Shown: one piece after another, positions 26,097 through 34,697 of the stretch | Position numbering within the stretch: position 1 is the stretch's first letter | How the letters are laid out: each line of letters begins with the position of its first letter | From: an uncultured Collinsella sp. | GTDB lineage: Bacteria; Actinomycetota; Coriobacteriia; Coriobacteriales; Coriobacteriaceae | Direction: 5' to 3' | Assembly (NCBI GenBank): GCA_902470345.1 | Contig: CABRGB010000002.1 | Span: 29,194 to 93,193 of the forward strand | Length of the DNA stretch: 64,000 nt | The notes under the pieces: generated by a model | The model's database searches: none | What the model saw: only the letters and a program-made list of their open reading frames with translations | Told to the model about the DNA's origin: nothing | Program-made: the position numbers and the translations under genes

Positions 26097-27203
26097 TTAA
26101 AGCAAATATATATTGGAAGGTAAGACTGATATATTCTCGTCAACGTCTTTAATGAGCAACCTTTGCTCTAGAAGAAGTTTATGCATGAGATTCTTTCCAT
26201 GGTCTTTATTGTCGAGTGTGCTTCCATACTCATACAGAAGATGCGATATGCGTGAGTACAGATCTTCTCGAATTGCCTGCTCATCAACTGTTTTATCTGA
26301 CTTGTTTGGATATTTTTTGTATAGAAATACAAGCTTAGTAACTCCACCGTATAGATTGACGGTGTCAAAAATCGATTGGAAGTAGGAATAGTCAGCCCGA
26401 GAAAGCGAGTGTCCGAATATCTTGATGAAACGGGTATTGCTGTCGCAGAGTTTTGCAGTTTCGCTTTCGTATGGCACTAATGACATAAGCCTATATGTTT
26501 TTGTAAACGGCACCGCCGGATGGTCTTCAGCGACGTCTTTTCCGTCAATGCCAAATATTGTGTCCGTTTTGTCCAGTGAGCCATGAATATTCCGGGCAGC
26601 AACAATTCCCAGCTGCTGATCTTCCGATTTTAATGGGGCTGTATAGTTAAAGTTTAAGATAGATGTTTCATAGTTCTTTTGCTGGGCCTTATTAATGCAG
26701 GCATTGCGAATGGCTGCATAATACTCCACAGCCTTTTCCCTGTATTTATTGTTATTATCGACTTGTTTTTCTAGATAGCTCGCAAAGATATGCTCGTAAT
26801 CTTTTAGTGAGGTTAGAAGGAAATGGGTGAGCTCATCCTGGGAAACGTTTTCCTTACCCAGACTAGTTGAAACGTAATTGTATACGGCGTTATCTGGATG
26901 TTCAGAACGATTTGGTTTTGACGGATCAATTGTCCACACCAGTTGCTCATACATGTGGTCCAATCTTGAACCCAAGTCGTCATCATGGAACACATACGCT
27001 GAAATAAGGCTTTCTATATTGCACCACAATGGGTCGTTTTCACCGATTTCAGAAAGAATGACATCCCAGACATTTCTTTCGTCCTTAGGAATCGATTCAA
27101 TTGAGCATGCTGCGTTCATCCTATTGCGATAAAAATCTGAGAACTTTGACTTCAGTCCGCAGGTCAAGTCGAATCCATTTCCAAGAATTATTAGTTGGTG
27201 CAT
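26097..27203 (-). CDS. AbiH-family abortive infection protein
   Basis: A 368-residue protein opening MHQLIILGNGFDLTCGLKSKFSDF. The LIxxGNGFD-LxxGLxT/SxFxDF pattern is the AbiH signature, recalling a nucleotide-binding fold. Later ILNFNYT and NIHGSLD segments are also family features. AbiH was described as a lactococcal phage-resistance determinant; mechanism unclear. It is a single gene on the minus strand with an AAGGA ribosome site and distinctly AT-rich composition, which indicates recent transfer. It begins the second half of the accessory island. Confidence 0.8.
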   Translation of the reverse strand: MHQLIILGNGFDLTCGLKSKFSDFYRNRMNAACSIESIPKDERNVWDVILSEIGENDPLWCNIESLISAYVFHDDDLGSRLDHMYEQLVWTIDPSKPNRSEHPDNAVYNYVSTSLGKENVSQDELTHFLLTSLKDYEHIFASYLEKQVDNNNKYREKAVEYYAAIRNACINKAQQKNYETSILNFNYTAPLKSEDQQLGIVAARNIHGSLDKTDTIFGIDGKDVAEDHPAVPFTKTYRLMSLVPYESETAKLCDSNTRFIKIFGHSLSRADYSYFQSIFDTVNLYGGVTKLVFLYKKYPNKSDKTVDEQAIREDLYSRISHLLYEYGSTLDNKDHGKNLMHKLLLEQRLLIKDVDENISVLPSNIYLL

Positions 27204-27541
27204 TATTTAAATCCTTCAATCGTAGTGAACTCCGTGAATAGCTTCTCAACTATTTACCCGATTACTAAGGTGTTGCTACAACGGTATCCAACTTGCGAGG
27301 ACACGACATGGGGCGTCATTGAGGAAAGGTTTTGGTAACTTGATATTGTCAATTTCCCTGTGCTGCTAATTTTGGAATCAGCGGTCGGCATATTTGCCTA
27401 ACGTGAATCTTCCTTTCACCGACTGGCAAAACGATTTACACCTAATTTTGGGGTTCGTTTACAGCTAATTCGTTCGCCACTCGCCTGATCTCGCTACACT
27501 AATAACTGCTGCTACCAGGTAGTTTTCTGGCGCAGTTTCCA
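27204..27541. other. AT-rich intergenic region
   Basis: 338 bp between divergent genes: promoters for the AbiH-like gene (-) and the surface protein (+) must lie here. No gene, strong hairpin or repeat was seen. Confidence 0.4.
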
Positions 27542-27568
27542 ATGGCTCTTGCGAAGATCGGAGCGGTT

Positions 27569-28651
27569 ATGTTTGCCACCGCGTTCCACACTAGCCGACA
27601 CTACATCCTGTTTACTGCCATGGCCTGCCTATGCGTTTTGCTGGGCGGGCCTTCTTATGCCGCGGGCGCGGACAGCCTGTTCATCGCGGGCGCCACGTAC
27701 TACGAGCCGGGTGTGTCGGGCCCCGGTTGGGCCTGGACCGATGTCGACCATCTGCATCTTAACGGCTACACGGGCGAGGCCATCGGCGCCGACGGCGAAC
27801 TGGTGGTGACGCTGACCGGGCAGAACACTGTTGTCGAGACGAGCGCGCCCGACGTGGACATCTCGCGGTGCGGCATGGAGGTGTGGGGCGATCTGACGCT
27901 CCGCGGCACCGGGTCGCTGGTGGCCACGGGCTCGCAGTGCGGAATCTACGTGTCGGGGACGCTCGCGGTGGACGGCTGCAAGGTTGACGCGCGGGCCGAC
28001 GGCGCCGGCATCGCGGATGCGCGGGTGGCCGGCGTGATCGCGGACGGTCTTGCCGTTCGCGGCGGTGGGCGCGTTGTCGCCGCAGGCGTGCGCGCCTATG
28101 GCGTGTGTTTGCTGGGCGGGACTGCTGGCGGTGGCGCGGCCGGGCAGCTTACCGTCGATGCGTCCTGGCTGGATGCTTCGGGCGCCGACGGCGGCGTCGC
28201 CTGCCTGGGCGGGTCGCTTGCATCCGCGCGCTTTGTGGCGCCTGCGGGCGGAGCCTTTGGCGCAGGCGGTGTGGTGGATGCCGACGGGTCCGTGGCAGCG
28301 CGTGTGACGATCGAGCCCGTGGATACCACGGCGTCGGCGGGGGAGACCGTTACATCCGGCGGCGAGGTGCCGGGGGATGGCACGGGCGAGCCTTCTGGTG
28401 GCGCCGACCCTGCTGCGGGGCAACCCGGTACGGGACCTGCGACGGATCCTGCGGTGAAACCCGCAATCGCGACAAAGACGATAACCACGACGGCGGTGAC
28501 CAAGACCGCGGTCGCCAAGGCCTCAAACACCAAGTCCGCAACCGCGACTTCCTCATCACTTCCCAAGACCGCCGACAGCCATTGGATCGCAATATCCCCG
28601 GTACTTTTCCTGCTAGGGATGGCACTTCTCAGTGCAGCGCATCGATGCTAA
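27569..28651 (+). CDS. Sortase-anchored surface protein with LPKTA sorting signal
   Basis: A 360-residue exported protein. The N-terminal signal peptide ends near GGPSYAAGA. A Gly-rich repetitive region of short strands (about 30-230: LTLRGTGSLVATGSQCGIYVSG..., typical of carbohydrate-binding-domain or beta-helix surface proteins) follows, then a Thr/Ala/Lys-rich wall-spanning linker. The C-terminus carries LPKTAD, a hydrophobic helix (ISPVLFLLGMALLSA) and a basic tail. ATG 27569 is chosen for its GGAG site; 27542 is also in frame. A decayed paralogue is at 31203-31642. No sortase gene is in the window. Confidence 0.75.
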   Translation: MFATAFHTSRHYILFTAMACLCVLLGGPSYAAGADSLFIAGATYYEPGVSGPGWAWTDVDHLHLNGYTGEAIGADGELVVTLTGQNTVVETSAPDVDISRCGMEVWGDLTLRGTGSLVATGSQCGIYVSGTLAVDGCKVDARADGAGIADARVAGVIADGLAVRGGGRVVAAGVRAYGVCLLGGTAGGGAAGQLTVDASWLDASGADGGVACLGGSLASARFVAPAGGAFGAGGVVDADGSVAARVTIEPVDTTASAGETVTSGGEVPGDGTGEPSGGADPAAGQPGTGPATDPAVKPAIATKTITTTAVTKTAVAKASNTKSATATSSSLPKTADSHWIAISPVLFLLGMALLSAAHRC

Positions 28652-28740
28652 TTTGCCTGTACTCAAAATATGTTGTGGACTTGGGCGTTAACCCATTTGT
28701 TCTCTACTAAATACGGCGAATCAGAACCCTCAATATCACG

Positions 28741-28779
28741 CTTGGGCACCGGGGCCTGCACGGACCTCGTTGCCCAAGT
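28741..28779. terminator. Hairpin between surface-protein gene and RloB-like gene
   Basis: CTTGGGCA / TGCCCAAG arms separated by about 22 nt; possible terminator for convergent genes, no clear T run. Confidence 0.35.
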
Positions 28780-28905
28780 TGTTACCAGTGAAAGCTCTCG
28801 CTAGTCTCACATGCGTTATCCCCGGCAGGTTGGCGAAAAATAGTGTTGGCGACTTCGTCCATGAACGTATTCGATTGGCCCTGCAACCAAGCCTTTTGCA
28901 TCGCC

Positions 28906-29574
28906 TTACAAATCGATGGCCCCATCTTCAATTACGCCCCTAATAGTCTTTGCGACATTAGAGGTCAAGCGCCCAACGGCAAGATCGGGGTTCTGATTGA
29001 GCTTTGTTTCGGCGACTAGTGCTATTTCGAAATTTGCAGCAAGGTCGCCAATGTGATGGTTGGTTTTCGGATTCATTCCAAGTTCATCACTAGCAAGCTT
29101 TTCAATAAACCGACGCCGACTGCCTGGAGCGTGACCATTTTCTTCTATCTCCTGTCTATGCGGCAAAATAGTGGCCTCGAGGGCACCACGCTTATGCAAC
29201 ATCAAGTAAAGCTCAAAGCTCGGATATGTCACGGCCACCTCAATCCGTGCAGCTCGAAAGTCGGCTAGCAACGTCGCATATCCATCAGGGTCGTCCTTAA
29301 AGATGTCCACGTCGAAAACAACTACAACGCGATCAGTATCTTTTATGAACTCGCCCCCATTAGCCTGACCATTGATAACGGCAACAGCGTGCTCCAATAA
29401 TTTTCTGGGTGAGGACTGGTTTTTCTCACGCTCAGTTCTTTCAACAGGCTTTAGCTCGATTAGTTCCGGCTTTCCTTCTTTGGCTAGTCGCGTTGCAAGA
29501 GAGTCAAAGTACCAGTATTCCGTATTTGCTCCTTCGCCGATAAGAAAACACTTGGATTTTGGCTTTCCATTCAT
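28906..29574 (-). CDS. RloB-family protein (AbiLii-like), partner of upstream ATPase
   Basis: A 222-residue protein of the RloB family. The N-terminal IGEGANTEYWYFDSL carries the acidic residue, and VVVVFDVDIFKDD the D-x-D, of a TOPRIM-like nuclease fold. It lies right after an AAA ATPase on the same strand (27-bp gap), the arrangement of the AbiL abortive-infection pair and of RloA/RloB genes in restriction loci. In such pairs the RloB component is thought to be the nuclease effector and the ATPase the sensor. ATG 29574 is preferred to TTG 29595. AT-rich, probably transferred. Confidence 0.75.
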   Translation of the reverse strand: MNGKPKSKCFLIGEGANTEYWYFDSLATRLAKEGKPELIELKPVERTEREKNQSSPRKLLEHAVAVINGQANGGEFIKDTDRVVVVFDVDIFKDDPDGYATLLADFRAARIEVAVTYPSFELYLMLHKRGALEATILPHRQEIEENGHAPGSRRRFIEKLASDELGMNPKTNHHIGDLAANFEIALVAETKLNQNPDLAVGRLTSNVAKTIRGVIEDGAIDL

Positions 29575-29600
29575 TTCTGCTAGACCAGGTGTCAAGAGAG

Positions 29601-31016
29601 TTAAGCGGAGGCATCGGATTCCCCAATCACTCCTAGCGCACTGAGTGCTCTTCCTGTTGATAAAACCGGTATGCCACCATAACGACCCTCTAGATATTGC
29701 TTATTAACACGGGCATCGGATCTTGCTCTGTTGTCTGCAAACTTATCGAGTGGGAACAGGACCGAATGACCCTGACCGTTACGCTCGACAAACCAGATTT
29801 CATCACGCCTAAAATATTCAAAACTCATGATTGCATTTTCATGAGTTGTGAATACCAGCTGGCAGTCGTCCTGCGCGTGGACACGGTTAAACAGCGAGAC
29901 AAGCTGCTGGGTAAGCATGGGGTGAAAGCTGCGATTAAGCTCATCAATCAGGAACAGCTTGTCTTTGCTCTTAGTAAATAAGATGTCCATAAAATCGAAC
30001 AATCGCTTGGTTCCGTCCGACTCTTCTCCAAAATCGAAGTCGAGAACAGAGCCCTCATGGCGTAGTTTAAGCACCGTGGCGTGCGGCTCGGACACACCCT
30101 TGCTTTCAATGCTTAGAAACACGTCGTCGCTGCGAAACGTAACAGTCGACTCTGTCTGAGGGCCAGAAGGGATATTTTCACTGACGATACGCTTAATGGA
30201 AAGCAGGGCTTCAGCAGGAATATACTTTTCGAGCTCATCCATCCCAATTTCTTGCTTGTGAAGGCTATTGATGCCCGTATCAAAGGAGGCCAGCACCTCG
30301 GCGACCTTATCCAAATTGGCACCGTGTCCATAAAACTCAGAAGACATAGGGCTTTGACCCGCACCGATGGGCGAGAAATTGGAGTTGAACCAAGAATAGA
30401 CATCTGCCAATGACGCTAAAGCAGAGCCGTCTAAATAATTTCTGCCATTTGCCAGCGCCGACAAAAAGAGCTCCGATCCCATGCCTTCGCGTGCACGATG
30501 GAGGAAATCATCGCGATATACACCAAGCCTCGTTTGGTCAACTTCGGATGAGTTTTGCTCGAGACCCTGGCAATCAACGGAATCCGAACCGGTTCTCTCA
30601 AATAATTTCTCAGGCTTGTCACCGAGCTCGTAAAGCCATTCTGAAATAACTTTTAGTTGAGTTAAGTTGCAGCTGAACCCATAATCGAACGCGCGTCCAT
30701 TTATATAGAGCTGAATATCGAAAACCGAGTCCTGATCTTTAAGGCCAGCGCCACACTTGCAATACTCAACCTGCGCCCCCTGAGGAAGCGCGCCATTTAA
30801 AACAACATGCCTCATAAAGAGAAGCGCGGTAAAAATCGTACTCTTACCAGAAGCGTTACCTCCATAGATAACGGCATTCCTTAAAATGCGCGCGTTATGC
30901 GAAGTTGCGCAAATATGATCTTTAAAGCGCTGGATTTTAGAGGTCGAGACCATGTCCAGTGTTATCGGGTCTTCGCCTACAGACCTAAAGTTCTTAAATG
31001 AAAATCTGATAAGCAT
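29601..31016 (-). CDS. AAA ATPase, OLD/SMC-like (AbiLi/RloA-like)
   Basis: A 471-residue ABC-type ATPase. It begins MLIRFSFKNFRSVGE, the usual start of RecF/OLD-like ATPases. Walker A is GGNASGKST (about 50-58). A signature-like FGEESDGTKRLFDF and Walker B LFLIDELNRSFHP sit in the C-terminal third, then VFTTHENAIM. No TOPRIM domain is fused, so it differs from OLD proteins; the RloB-like gene supplies the likely nuclease. First gene of the minus-strand pair, with an AGGAGA ribosome site. PARIS (AriA/AriB) is a related alternative; the RloB family of the partner favours AbiL/RloAB. Confidence 0.78.
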   Translation of the reverse strand: MLIRFSFKNFRSVGEDPITLDMVSTSKIQRFKDHICATSHNARILRNAVIYGGNASGKSTIFTALLFMRHVVLNGALPQGAQVEYCKCGAGLKDQDSVFDIQLYINGRAFDYGFSCNLTQLKVISEWLYELGDKPEKLFERTGSDSVDCQGLEQNSSEVDQTRLGVYRDDFLHRAREGMGSELFLSALANGRNYLDGSALASLADVYSWFNSNFSPIGAGQSPMSSEFYGHGANLDKVAEVLASFDTGINSLHKQEIGMDELEKYIPAEALLSIKRIVSENIPSGPQTESTVTFRSDDVFLSIESKGVSEPHATVLKLRHEGSVLDFDFGEESDGTKRLFDFMDILFTKSKDKLFLIDELNRSFHPMLTQQLVSLFNRVHAQDDCQLVFTTHENAIMSFEYFRRDEIWFVERNGQGHSVLFPLDKFADNRARSDARVNKQYLEGRYGGIPVLSTGRALSALGVIGESDASA

Positions 31017-31202
31017 GGCGTCTCCTAGGTGATCAGCTACCTCACATTAACCTGGTAGTTATCAGCAGAATAGTATTTGACGATTTTTTCGTCAAATAGG
31101 TTTACGTTATTTAACGCATTTAATAATGGGTTTAAATCGATTAAATTAATTCTATTCACAACGCACTGCACCTAAGCAACTCTTAAAACCAATGCTAGAT
31201 CG

Positions 31203-31642
31203 ACGCGGTCACATCCCATTTACTGCCATGGCTTGAATGTCATTTTACTGGACAGGGCCTTCGGGGCCGACAGCATGGTAGACGCAGGCTCAATGACGGC
31301 GACGAACGTTGTTGTAGAGCCCGAGGGCGCCACCGTCCCGACAGGGGAGACCGATACATCTGGCGGCGAGGCGCCGGGGGATGGCGGGTCCACTGCCGAT
31401 GTTGACCCTGCTAATAGAGGGGCCGCTACGAAACAGGTGACGCACCCCACGGTGAAGCCCGCAATCGCGACAAAGACGACAAGCACGACGGCGATGACCA
31501 CGGTCGCCAAGACCTCAAACCCCAAGACTGCAACCGCGACTTCCTCATCACTTCCCAAGACCGCCGACGCCATTTGATTGCCGTGTCCGCATTGCTGTTC
31601 GTGCTGGGAACAGCGGCTCTCAAAGCTGCACGCCGCCGCTGA
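31203..31642 (+). pseudogene. Degenerate paralogue of the LPKTA surface protein
   Basis: Aligns to the intact gene in two blocks. Bases 31210-31273 match the signal-peptide region (CATCC...TTTACTGCCATGGC...GGGCCTTC) but contain a TGA. Bases 31317-31642 match the wall linker and LPKTAD. The ligand-binding middle is deleted. A frameshift after LPKTAD moves the membrane helix (LIAVSALLFVLGTAAL) and RRR tail into another frame. Together with the intact copy it flanks the AbiL-like pair. Confidence 0.75.
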
Positions 31643-31842
31643 TGCTCCCGATTTCCGGAAGTGTGGGGAAAATCAGAACCAGCCGAGCACACTGCCCTAT
31701 TCTCGCAAAGAAACTGCAGGTAGAGGCGTTAGTGTGCTCCGGCGTGATCAGCAAGTCTGTATTTTGTCGCATACTTCCGGACTTGGAGAGTCTTTGAAGC
31801 CAGTATTGAACTCAAACTCGGTTCCATACACTCTCTTGCTCT

Positions 31843-31871
31843 TTGAATACAGGTATCGCCCTAGCGATAGT
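31843..31871 (+). promoter_or_regulatory. Predicted promoter of the DUF3990/HTH operon
   Basis: TTGAAT (31843-31848), a 17-bp spacer, and GATAGT (31866-31871). The left operator arm fills the spacer, so a bound regulator should block it. Confidence 0.45.
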
Positions 31872-31902
31872 GTGCTAAACTATCGCTAGGGCGATACCTG
31901 TA
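31848..31902. promoter_or_regulatory. Paired palindromic operators, 23-bp perfect inverted repeat
   Basis: Bases 31848-31870 and 31880-31902 are perfect inverted arms of 23 bp around a 9-nt spacer. Each arm is itself a palindrome TATCGC-N4-GCGATA. It ends at the AAGGAG ribosome site of the first gene. The HTH protein of this operon is the obvious ligand. Confidence 0.75.
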
Positions 31903-31913
31903 AGGAGACTCAT

Positions 31914-32582
31914 GTGGAACTGTGGCATGGTTCTCAGAAGATCATTGAGACTCCCCAGCTTAGCCTGGGGAAAGTCCATAACGACTATGGACAGGGTTTC
32001 TATTGCACAGAGAGCCTCGACCTTGCAAGGGAATGGGCGTGCTCGCGTGATGCCGATGGCTTTGCGAATCGCTATGAACTCGATATAGACGATCTCAAAA
32101 TTCTCGACTTGCTATCGCCGCAGTATTGCGTTCTGCATTGGATAGCGTTGCTCGTTGAACATCGTTCTTTTCGCACAGACACCGCCATTGCCGCGGGGGC
32201 GTGCGAATATCTCCACGATCACTTTCTGCCTGACACTAGTTTTTGCGACGTAATAAGGGGATGGCGTGCGGACGACTCGTACTTTAGCTATGCCAGAGCT
32301 TTTGTGAACAATACGATTACCGTCGAACAGCTTGGTCGATCTATGAGGCTCGGCAACTTGGGAGAGCAGATTGTGCTTAAAAGTAAGCGCGCGTTTAAGA
32401 GCTTTCGTTTTGCTGGATTTGAACGTGCGCCACAAGCTCTGTATGGCCCATTGGCCAAGGAGCGAGATGTAGCGGCAAGGGCGCAGTATCGGGGGCTACT
32501 TGCCGAAAATCAGTTTGAGGGTATTCGTGTCGTCGATATCATTCGAGAGGGGATGACGGGCGATGACCCACGCCTACAGTGA
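31914..32582 (+). CDS. DUF3990 protein, putative ADP-ribosyltransferase-like toxin
   Basis: A 222-residue protein from GTG 31914 (AAGGAG 6 bp upstream). The start MELWHGSQKIIE with His5, then KVHNDYGQGFYCTES with Tyr25, and a later LGEQIVLKSK with a Glu, form the H-Y-E-like layout and DUF3990 motif (YGxGFYxT) of the ADP-ribosyltransferase clan. DUF3990 genes commonly pair with small antitoxins; here the partner is an HTH protein overlapping by 20 bp. It probably modifies a host target when free; the target is unknown. Expression should be repressed through the paired operators upstream. Confidence 0.7.
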   Translation: MELWHGSQKIIETPQLSLGKVHNDYGQGFYCTESLDLAREWACSRDADGFANRYELDIDDLKILDLLSPQYCVLHWIALLVEHRSFRTDTAIAAGACEYLHDHFLPDTSFCDVIRGWRADDSYFSYARAFVNNTITVEQLGRSMRLGNLGEQIVLKSKRAFKSFRFAGFERAPQALYGPLAKERDVAARAQYRGLLAENQFEGIRVVDIIREGMTGDDPRLQ

Positions 32583-33228
32583 GATGTATCTCGAGGATGC
32601 CATGAGAACGCTGGGGGAGGCGGTCGATTTTGCCCTCTGTGACCAAGGGTTGAATCCAGCCGAGTTGACGGCGATCCTGTCGAACGCTTTTGAGATGAAA
32701 CAGTTTGAGCACGGTATACCTCGCGTCGTCTGCGGCATGTCGGGCGACGAGCTCGCGCGCGATATTATCGCCCATGCGGGACTAAGCCCCGTCGAATGCA
32801 GGGAGACCTATCCGTTCGACCGTTCGCCTCAGTATTGGGCGGGCTGGGTTTTGGCCTATGCGCAATGGATGTGCAGCCTGGGTTTTAATGAGCTACTCGA
32901 AGTCGCTCCGCTCGATTGGATCATCGGCTCGTACCATCCGCTTCACGAGGCCTCTGAAGACAAATTCGCCCAGATTGTCATCGAAAAATGGAACAACGCC
33001 CAGGCAGGCAAAAAGGGCCTCAAAGCGGCACGAAAGGCGGCCGGCCTAACGCAAAAACAGCTCGCCGCCCAATCGGGGGTTAAACTTCGCGCCATACAAC
33101 TCTACGAGCAGAACCAGCTCGACCTACGCCGCGCCTCGGTCTCCTCGGCATTGGCGCTCGCAAACACCCTGGACTGTACTATCGGAGACCTCGTCTGGCA
33201 ACCGATCGCCCTGGAGTACGACTCCTAA
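32563..33228 (+). CDS. XRE-type HTH protein, putative antitoxin/regulator of the DUF3990 gene
   Basis: A 221-residue protein. The N-terminal two thirds, with no family I recognise, contains AGWVLAYAQWMCSLGFNELLE. A C-terminal XRE helix-turn-helix lies at about residues 146-208 (GLKAARKAAGLTQKQLAAQSG, then VKLRAIQLYEQNQLD, split here). Its start lies inside the DUF3990 gene, so toxin-first order with translational coupling. The HTH and the duplicated palindromes in front of the operon suggest it is both antitoxin and autorepressor. The large N-terminal domain is the probable toxin-binding part. Confidence 0.7.
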   Translation: MTHAYSEMYLEDAMRTLGEAVDFALCDQGLNPAELTAILSNAFEMKQFEHGIPRVVCGMSGDELARDIIAHAGLSPVECRETYPFDRSPQYWAGWVLAYAQWMCSLGFNELLEVAPLDWIIGSYHPLHEASEDKFAQIVIEKWNNAQAGKKGLKAARKAAGLTQKQLAAQSGVKLRAIQLYEQNQLDLRRASVSSALALANTLDCTIGDLVWQPIALEYDS

Positions 33229-33315
33229 TGCCACTGCGTTGTGCTCCCCGGTATTGCGTCGCGCGTATAGAATCTAAGCATCCGCACTCCTGCCATTATC
33301 TTGATTGGAAGCCAT

Positions 33316-34104
33316 ATGGAACTCCCTTGTACCCTGTGCAGCAATGTGTACGATTTCGCGTTTTGCCCCGAGCCCTGCTACAACCGCCTGGCCGACCTTG
33401 CCGACCCCGAGGACTGGGGTCCCGGCAACCGCATCCTCAAAAACTACCTGTCGTTTTCGTTTAGCCGCGCGGTGTTTTTGACCGAGCGCGACGCGGACCA
33501 GACCGCGCCGTCCAACCTCCCGTTGGTGTTCGACGACGACCGCTGTCTATTCAACACCGGCCTGTACACGCGCCGCTACGAGACTATCTACGGCCTGTTT
33601 GAGCCCAACACCAAACCCGACGCGCGCCAGCGCTGGTTTTTGAAGGGCTTCTTTAAGGAAAGCGACCCCATGTTGGTCTCATTTGAGTACCTGCCGTGCC
33701 GCGTGCGCTTTGCCGAGGACCCCTCCGAGCTGGTCTTTGACTACCGCCTGCCTATCCGCTCCAACATCGACCACATTCTGGGCGACGAGGAGAACCTGAC
33801 GCGCATCCCTGCCAGCCTGATGGGGGAGGGCAACTCGCTGCTGCTACGCCGTGCCTTTGAGGGTGCCGTCGTCGAGGCCGCCCGCCGCGCCGCCGCCAAC
33901 TACACGCTCGCCGTCCCGCAATTCTACGGCGGCCGGATCCAGCTGCTCCTGCCGCTGTGCCTGACCGGCGACAAGCCCGAGCTGGCGCTGACCATCCAGC
34001 GCGAGGACGGCTTTTATGCCGCACGCACCTGCCTCACGCTCGACATGGCCTACAACAACGCGCGACTTATCTGTCGCCCCGAGACCTCGTGGATCAAGCG
34101 ATAA
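33316..34104 (+). CDS. DUF3825 domain protein with N-terminal Cys cluster
   Basis: A 262-residue protein. The block FNTGLYTRRYETIYGLFEPN, then RWFLKGFF, VFDYRLPIRSNIDHIL and the C-terminal PQFYGGRIQLLLPL, matches DUF3825, a domain often found with RNA-binding or defence-related modules. Before it, CTLCSNVYDFAFCPEPC gives a C-x2-C-x8-C-x3-C spacing that could bind zinc. ATG 33316 is chosen over TTG 33301. GC is host-like. Function unknown; it sits between the DUF3990 pair and a tRNA-Val gene. Confidence 0.6.
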   Translation: MELPCTLCSNVYDFAFCPEPCYNRLADLADPEDWGPGNRILKNYLSFSFSRAVFLTERDADQTAPSNLPLVFDDDRCLFNTGLYTRRYETIYGLFEPNTKPDARQRWFLKGFFKESDPMLVSFEYLPCRVRFAEDPSELVFDYRLPIRSNIDHILGDEENLTRIPASLMGEGNSLLLRRAFEGAVVEAARRAAANYTLAVPQFYGGRIQLLLPLCLTGDKPELALTIQREDGFYAARTCLTLDMAYNNARLICRPETSWIKR

Positions 34105-34242
34105 AGGGCGGTTTAGCTGGGTGTTTGTCGGTTGCCCTGATTGCGGTGGCGCGGTCCGCGCCCACGAATTTAAAATCGGGGGTAAAAAGTTCTTGGTAAA
34201 CCACGCGCGGCTATGATAGTATCTCTTTTGCCGAAAGGCGAC

Positions 34243-34317
34243 GGGCGATTGGCTCAGGGGTAGAGCATATCCTTCACACGGATGGGGTCACAAGTTCGAA
34301 TCTTGTATCGCCCACCA
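34243..34317 (+). tRNA. tRNA-Val (anticodon CAC)
   Basis: Seven-bp acceptor stem GGGCGAT/ATCGCCC, a D-arm GGCTCAGGGGTAGAGC, anticodon loop TTCACAC with CAC, and T-arm CAAGTTCGAATCTTG. The discriminator A and CCA are encoded. A terminator follows. Confidence 0.95.
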
Positions 34318-34327
34318 TCAAAAGCGC

Positions 34328-34364
34328 AGGTCAGAGGTGTTAAGCCTCTGGCCTTTTTCTTTTT
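34328..34364 (+). terminator. Terminator of tRNA-Val
   Basis: AGGTCAGAGG pairs with CCTCTGGCCT (one G-T), followed by TTTTTCTTTTT. Confidence 0.85.
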
Positions 34365-34365
34365 A

Positions 34366-34697
34366 TACCAAAGCTGGCATCAAAAATGACACCAAAACAA
34401 ATCGTAGCCGTTTAAGGCGTCATTTTTTATCGCACCTTTTTGCTGACGCCATTGCACGTTATGTAGAAAACGCAAGTGTATTTTCATTGAATTCCCCTTG
34501 TGATCCGAGTGCAAATGTGGAGATAGGGACCACATGCCCAGAGCGCCTTCCAGCGGATTTTTATCACACGACAGTTTTTAGACGGAACTCGTCAAGCTTT
34601 TGGTTTGCTTCCGGTACTTACCCGCATGATGCCCCGGTAGACAATCGGCCATGATCGCAATCCGCATGACCTACGGTCGATACCAGGGGAGGCGCAA
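34366..34697. other. Intergenic region after tRNA-Val
   Basis: 332 bp without a convincing gene. One hairpin, AAAAATGACACC pairing with GGCGTCATTTTT, lies at about 34383-34429. The rest is unremarkable apart from being AT-richer than core DNA. Confidence 0.4.

Noticed and set aside
28906..31016. ATPase plus TOPRIM-like gene as a PARIS (AriA/AriB) system
   Set aside because: The small protein fits RloB better than the DUF4435 AriB family, so AbiL/RloAB-like was preferred; PARIS remains a related alternative.
34337..34654. 105-codon frame downstream of tRNA-Val as an integrase remnant
   Set aside because: The KNDTKTNRSR stretch hints at nothing firm, the frame begins in the tRNA terminator, and no integrase catalytic motif is visible.
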